This document shows positions 63,466-64,000 of a stretch of 64,000 nt of DNA, piece by piece. Origin of the DNA: Streptomyces phaeoluteigriseus. Lineage in GTDB: Bacteria > Actinomycetota > Actinomycetes > Streptomycetales > Streptomycetaceae. The notes under the pieces are model-generated. The model made no database searches and was not told the origin of the DNA. It saw only the letters and a program-made list of their open reading frames with translations. Made by a program: the position numbers and the translations under genes. The stretch spans positions 737,929-801,928 of the forward strand of contig NZ_MPOH02000019.1 in NCBI RefSeq assembly GCF_001896135.2, in the 5' to 3' direction. Numbering within the stretch: position 1 is the first letter of the stretch; each line of letters starts with the position of its first letter.

Positions 63466-63503
63466 TGCCGCGCCCCCCAGGCTAGAACCTGGGGGGCGCG
63501 GCA
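63466..63503 (-). terminator. ftsH terminator
   Basis: A perfect 16-bp stem (63466-63481 with 63488-63503) around CTAGAA lies just after the ftsH stop on the minus strand. No U tract, as is common in Streptomyces. Confidence 0.9.
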
Positions 63504-63542
63504 TCCATTCCGGGCCTGGTGGGGCCACCGGAAGCCGGATTG

Positions 63543-64000
63543 TCAGCTCTCCGGACGTTCCTCGGGGACCGGGTCGGCCACCGCGGCGGGGTCCACCGCG
63601 GAGGACTTCGCCGTGCTGATCGCGGGCGTCGCGCCGTTGGCCCCGTTGGTCAGTGCCAGCTCCCGGGGGGAGAGCACCGGCGGACGGGTGGACGGCGTAC
63701 GCCGCGAGGAGCCGGTCCACGCGGGCCGGGCCGGGCGCTTGACGATGGCGGAGAAGATCTCGGCGATCTCCTCCTTGTTCAGCGTCTCCTTCTCCAGCAG
63801 CCGGAGCACCAGGTTGTCGAGCACGTCGCGGTTCTCGACCAGGATCTCCCAGGCCTCGTTGTGCGCGTTCTCGATGAGCTTCTTGACCTCTTCGTCGACC
63901 AGCGCGGCGACCTCTTCCGAGTAGTCGCGCTGGTGGGCCATCTCACGGCCGAGGAAGGGCTCGGTGTTGTCGCCGCCGAACTTGATGGCGCCGAGACGCT
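63543..64000 (-). CDS. ftsH: ATP-dependent zinc metalloprotease FtsH, C-terminal part (cut by the window)
   Basis: Only the C-terminal 152 or so codons are in the window; the start lies beyond 64000. RLGAIKFGGDNTEPFLGREM then AHQRDYSEEVAALVDEEVKK and LLEKETLNKEEIAEIFSAIV are the end of the FtsH peptidase domain, after the HEXXH zinc site. A Pro/Ser/Ala-rich tail of about 65 residues follows, longer than in E. coli FtsH. The protein is a membrane-bound AAA+ protease for quality control. Translation ends at 63543, before the terminator. Confidence 0.95.
   Translation of the reverse strand, partial: RLGAIKFGGDNTEPFLGREMAHQRDYSEEVAALVDEEVKKLIENAHNEAWEILVENRDVLDNLVLRLLEKETLNKEEIAEIFSAIVKRPARPAWTGSSRRTPSTRPPVLSPRELALTNGANGATPAISTAKSSAVDPAAVADPVPEERPES

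Overview
The window is a GC-rich actinobacterial chromosome segment and almost certainly comes from a Streptomyces. It carries the sigE-cseA-cseB-cseC cell-envelope stress operon, lsr2, clpC, disA-radA and an attenuator-controlled tryptophanyl-tRNA synthetase in the order known from the core of the Streptomyces coelicolor chromosome. GTG starts, 4-bp GTGA/ATGA gene overlaps and strong third-position G/C bias fit this. The segment is mostly conserved core genome. I see no prophage, insertion sequence, CRISPR array or tRNA gene. The left edge holds the multi-promoter leader of an rRNA operon that runs out of the window to the left, and the right edge cuts through ftsH.

Layout. 1-1.7 kb: rRNA promoters, then the divergent trpS with a Trp-Trp leader peptide and attenuator. 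1.6-8.6 kb: a GlxA-type regulator, an isochorismatase-like hydrolase, proC, an orphan ABC permease, a shortened SulP protein, a methyltransferase, a small membrane protein and an SH3 protein. 8.8-19 kb: a Ser/Thr kinase with a PQQ-type propeller, ilvD, a TetR regulator translationally coupled to a TIM-barrel isomerase, a Ppx/GppA phosphatase, a Cys-rich protein, and a large sigma-like/zinc-finger/BACON-like membrane protein. 19-24 kb: radA-disA (DNA repair and c-di-AMP), a secreted or membrane protein, mutY. 24.4-28 kb: sigE-cseABC. 28-32.5 kb: a TetR/MFS efflux pair with a long shared operator, an M23 peptidase and a HAD phosphatase separated by two Crp-like sites. 32.5-39 kb: clpC, a frameshifted hypothetical gene, lsr2, an N-acetyltransferase, a BlaI-type regulator and small proteins. 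39-44.4 kb: a tightly coupled cofactor operon (Rossmann/DUF2520 - panC - nadB - nadC - coaX). 44.5-54 kb: a PLP lyase, an ArsR-type regulator, a P-loop protein, a NarL-type two-component system, a MidA/NDUFAF7-like methyltransferase facing a solitary nuoD, and a YdbS/YdbT-like pair. 54-64 kb: a coiled-coil membrane protein, an esterase divergent from an MprF-like lipid aminoacyl transferase, then the folate genes (folP, folB, folK, folE) and ftsH.

A strong cross-cutting observation is that seven otherwise conserved genes are broken by single-base indels, and an eighth (a histidine kinase) carries a compensating pair. These lie in G/C homopolymers or GC-rich repeats, and the normally essential folP is among them. 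This pattern points to sequencing or assembly error more than to decay, so these genes are annotated across the break and the break is stated. Many intergenic gaps also hold short GC-rich tandem repeats whose unit differs from place to place.
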